In this document: piece after piece, positions 61,875-64,000 of the stretch | How the letters are laid out: every line of letters starts with the position of its first letter | Numbering within the stretch: the first letter of the stretch is position 1 | DNA from: Synechococcus sp. JA-3-3Ab | GTDB taxonomy: Bacteria > Cyanobacteriota > Cyanobacteriia > Thermostichales > Thermostichaceae | Direction: 5' to 3' | Assembly: GCF_000013205.1 (NCBI RefSeq) | Contig: NC_007775.1 | Span: forward strand, 2,625,001 to 2,689,000 | Length of the DNA stretch: 64,000 nucleotides | Translations under genes and position numbers: made by a program | Notes under the pieces: generated by a model | Database searches by the model: none | What the model was told of the DNA's origin: nothing | The model's input: only the letters and a program-made list of their open reading frames with translations

Positions 61875-62585
61875 GTGGAAGCGGACGTGCAGCGAGCACA
61901 GCAGGCCCAACTTGAGAAAGGCTCCTCTGTTCCCCCCTGGACAGGGATCCCGCTGCAGAAGGGTCTCGGCCAGCGACTGCGGCAACACGTCAACCCCCTG
62001 CAGGCTCAGTACCAACAACCCACCCCCCCACCCCACTGGGAACGGGTGTATCGGCGACTGGGGCAGCCCTTGCATTTGGATATCGGCTCAGGGAGCGGAC
62101 GCTTTTTGCTGCGCATGGCCCAGGAGCAGCCCGACTGGAACTTTTTGGGGGTAGAGATTCGACAGCCGCTGGTGGAGCGGGCCAATGCTTGGCGGGACGA
62201 GCTGGGGCTGGATAACGTCCATTTTCTGTTTGCCAACATCAATGTCTCCCTGCGGCATCTGTTTGCGCCGGGAGATCTCAGCCGGGTCACCATCCAATTT
62301 CCGGATCCCTGGTTTAAAAAGCGCCATCACAAGCGGCGGATCGTCCAACCGCGACTGGTGGCGGATCTGGCCCTGCTGCTGCAACCGGGCAGCCCCGTCT
62401 TCCTGCAGTCGGACGTGCGGGAAGTGGCCGAGGAGATGGTCGATCGTTTCCTAGAGCATCCGCAGTTTTGGAATCCCTACCAGGGGCCCATCGATGACAA
62501 CCCCTTCGGCATTCCCACCGAGCGGGAGTGGCAGTGCCTGCAGTTGGGTCTGCCCATCTACCGTTATTGGCTAGAGCGACGCTGA
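61875..62585 (+). CDS. trmB: tRNA (guanine-N7-)-methyltransferase
   Basis: TrmB makes m7G46 in tRNA. The GTG at 61875 has AGGAGG 6 nt before it. Motif I is LHLDIGSGSGRFLLRMA, followed by FLGVEIRQPLVERANA, NVHFLFANIN and the diagnostic TIQFPDPWFKKRHHKRRIV. The C-terminal part includes PTEREWQCLQLGLPIYRYWL. 236 residues. It starts 79 nt after ldh, and may be cotranscribed. Confidence 0.93.
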   Translation: MEADVQRAQQAQLEKGSSVPPWTGIPLQKGLGQRLRQHVNPLQAQYQQPTPPPHWERVYRRLGQPLHLDIGSGSGRFLLRMAQEQPDWNFLGVEIRQPLVERANAWRDELGLDNVHFLFANINVSLRHLFAPGDLSRVTIQFPDPWFKKRHHKRRIVQPRLVADLALLLQPGSPVFLQSDVREVAEEMVDRFLEHPQFWNPYQGPIDDNPFGIPTEREWQCLQLGLPIYRYWLERR

Positions 62586-62652
62586 CCCCTTTATCCGGCT
62601 GAAGCCAATAGAAGCTAGGATATAACCCGCTGGAGTTGCCTCGGTTGCTGCC

Positions 62653-64000
62653 ATGTCTCCCTCTGAAGCCACGGCCTCTGTCGATCCCTTTTCCGCTTGG
62701 CTTTCTGTTCGCCGAGGGATCCTCAACCTGCTGAGCCTATTGGCCCTTTTGATTGTCGGGCTTTCGCTTTCCAGCAGTTGGTTTCAGCCGCCGCCGCAAA
62801 CGCAGTTGGATCTGTTGCAAACCAATCTCGCCCTGCAGGCTGCCCGCACCCTCGACGATCCCCGCTATCAGGACCTGGCGCGGGCTCTCCTGGGGCAGAA
62901 CGTTTTCGAGCTGGCCCACAATCGCTACCAGCAGGTGGCCGACAACTACGCCGAACGCCTGCAGCGCCTCAAACGGATGGCACGGCTGGAAAGGGCGACT
63001 TCCTCGGCAGGGGGCAAACCCGAATTGGCCAGGGTATCAGATGCGGTGGGGCCGGCCTCAACCCCAGAAGAAGTGGATCCCGTCCTCCTGGCTTCTGTCC
63101 AGGATCTGCAGGCGGAGCTGGACGCCCTGCGGCTGCGCCTGGGTCTGCTCTACGTCTACCAGGAGGATCTGGAGGCAGCCCAGCAGCAGTGGCAAGAGGT
63201 AGTCGATCCAGAACGTCCCTTGGAGCTGGAATCCGGCCAGAAGAGGGTGGCACAGGTTTTACAAGGGCTGTGGGGAACGCCACGGCGCATCTTGCCAGAG
63301 GCCGAGGTGCAAATCCGCAACCACCTGGACGGTTGGTTTGAGGCGGTGGCCCTGCAGCAGCTCTACCGGCTGCAACAGCGCAGCGACAGCCTCAATGCCC
63401 TCAACCAGCAGCAGGAAAAATTGGCCTTGGCAGCCCTGTTCCGGCTGGCGGTGGTGGGCGGGATCCCGCTGCTGGGGGCGCTGCTGGGGCTGGTGCTCTT
63501 GTTGGGCTGGCTGGGCTGGAGCTTCTGGCGCCAACGTCCTCTTGTGGGCCCGCCGTGGGAGGTGCCTTGGCCGGGGATCGGGGCGCAGGCGGTCCTGACC
63601 GGTTGGTTTTTGGGTTTCATTCTCCTCAATGCGCTGGTGCCTCGCCTTTACACGGTCGGGCTCGGCCTGGGGACGCAGCAGCTCAGCCCTTGGCATCAGG
63701 CGGTGGCCCTGTTTCTCACCTACAATGCGGGCGCTCTGCTGGGGGCGGCGCTGTTGTACCGGCTTCTTCGGCTCTATCCCGGTTGGCAGAAGGTGCTGCA
63801 GGTGCGGCTGTGGGGCCCTTGGATCCTCTGGGGCCTGGGCGGCTACTGGGCGGCCCTGCCTTTGGTGGTGCTGGCAGCGGCGCTGTCGCAGTTGCTGCTG
63901 CCCCAGGCAGGGGGCGGGAACCCCATCTTGCCTCTGCTGCTGGAGAGCCATGGCTGGGGGGCGCGCTTGGTGTTTTTGGCCGTGGTGTCTGTCTGTGCCC
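62653..64000 (+). CDS. Polytopic membrane protein, N-terminal part of a probable CPBP intramembrane protease (runs off the window)
   Basis: Open from the ATG to the last base without a stop, about 449 residues seen. It begins MSPSEATASVDPFSAWLSVR, then a first helix (ILNLLSLLALLIVGLSLSSS), a long soluble helical domain (about residues 60-255, e.g. DLQAELDALRLRLGLLYVYQ), then four or more helices (LALAALFRLAVVGGIPLLGA, LLGLVLLLGWLGWSFW). This architecture fits the cyanobacterial CPBP (Abi) family proteins, whose EExxxR catalytic motif would lie just beyond the window; it cannot be checked here. A -10-like GATATAA lies ~35 nt upstream of the ATG. Confidence 0.65.
   Translation, partial: MSPSEATASVDPFSAWLSVRRGILNLLSLLALLIVGLSLSSSWFQPPPQTQLDLLQTNLALQAARTLDDPRYQDLARALLGQNVFELAHNRYQQVADNYAERLQRLKRMARLERATSSAGGKPELARVSDAVGPASTPEEVDPVLLASVQDLQAELDALRLRLGLLYVYQEDLEAAQQQWQEVVDPERPLELESGQKRVAQVLQGLWGTPRRILPEAEVQIRNHLDGWFEAVALQQLYRLQQRSDSLNALNQQQEKLALAALFRLAVVGGIPLLGALLGLVLLLGWLGWSFWRQRPLVGPPWEVPWPGIGAQAVLTGWFLGFILLNALVPRLYTVGLGLGTQQLSPWHQAVALFLTYNAGALLGAALLYRLLRLYPGWQKVLQVRLWGPWILWGLGGYWAALPLVVLAAALSQLLLPQAGGGNPILPLLLESHGWGARLVFLAVVSVCA

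Overview
The window is a chromosomal segment of a cyanobacterium, most likely a hot-spring Synechococcus of the JA-3-3Ab / JA-2-3B'a(2-13) group. Genes for photosystem II D2 (psbD), cytochrome b6f subunit PetG, cytochrome cM, the photosystem I factor BtpA, the NblS/Hik33-type sensor kinase, a MenE-type ligase, a folate/biopterin-type transporter and a fused PanC-Cmk enzyme are all cyanobacterial hallmarks. The VKOR-thioredoxin fusion places its cysteines at exactly the residue numbers (50, 56, 130, 133, 209, 212) reported for the crystallised Synechococcus VKOR. The DNA is GC-rich and studded with GGATCC/GGGATCCC palindromes, the HIP-like octamer expected in this lineage. No rRNA, tRNA or CRISPR array was seen.

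Layout. 0.2-3.8 kb: an iron-associated cluster (imelysin-like protein, a di-haem DUF1111 oxidoreductase broken by a structured repeat, a PKHD-type Fe(II)/2-oxoglutarate hydroxylase). 3.9-6.9 kb: a more AT-rich patch with a TVP38-type membrane protein, a translationally coupled methyltransferase-cupin pair, an IS630 remnant and a DUF3386 protein. 7.2-25 kb: housekeeping genes (mutL, VKOR, a diguanylate cyclase response regulator, btpA, pyrD, part of a Nat-type amino-acid ABC transporter, recN, a pseudouridine synthase, hisB, recQ, a GH3-like protein, cytM, a phytol-kinase-like protein). 25.5-27.2 kb: an XRE regulator and a group-2 sigma factor.

27.2-34.7 kb is an accessory zone. An IS605-type element has an intact tnpB, but its tnpA is split by an IS630-family element; deleting the insert and one TA restores tnpA exactly. 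A frameshifted Mo-nitrogenase-C-terminal-domain pseudogene follows, then a decayed second IS605-type element, and beyond a transporter gene and rph lies a ~280-bp deletion derivative of that second element.

34.8-64 kb returns to core genes: a PATAN/receiver regulator, riboflavin synthase, shikimate kinase, a solitary psbD, glycogen synthase, rsmD, TPR/HEAT proteins, a Ski2-like helicase, a trpG/pabA-Tat hydrolase-ankyrin operon, a deoxyhypusine-synthase homologue, bioB, nblS, a CorC-type CBS transporter, panC-cmk, petG, menE, a DnaJ protein, an ankyrin protein, lactate dehydrogenase, trmB and the start of a CPBP-like membrane protease that runs off the end.

The most unusual item is a repeat family of about 270-310 nt with two copies here (1930-2201 and 9824-10131). 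The copies share their ends and several internal blocks. They keep hairpins at the same places even though the stem sequences differ. One copy has destroyed a gene and the other appears to supply the end of a gene.
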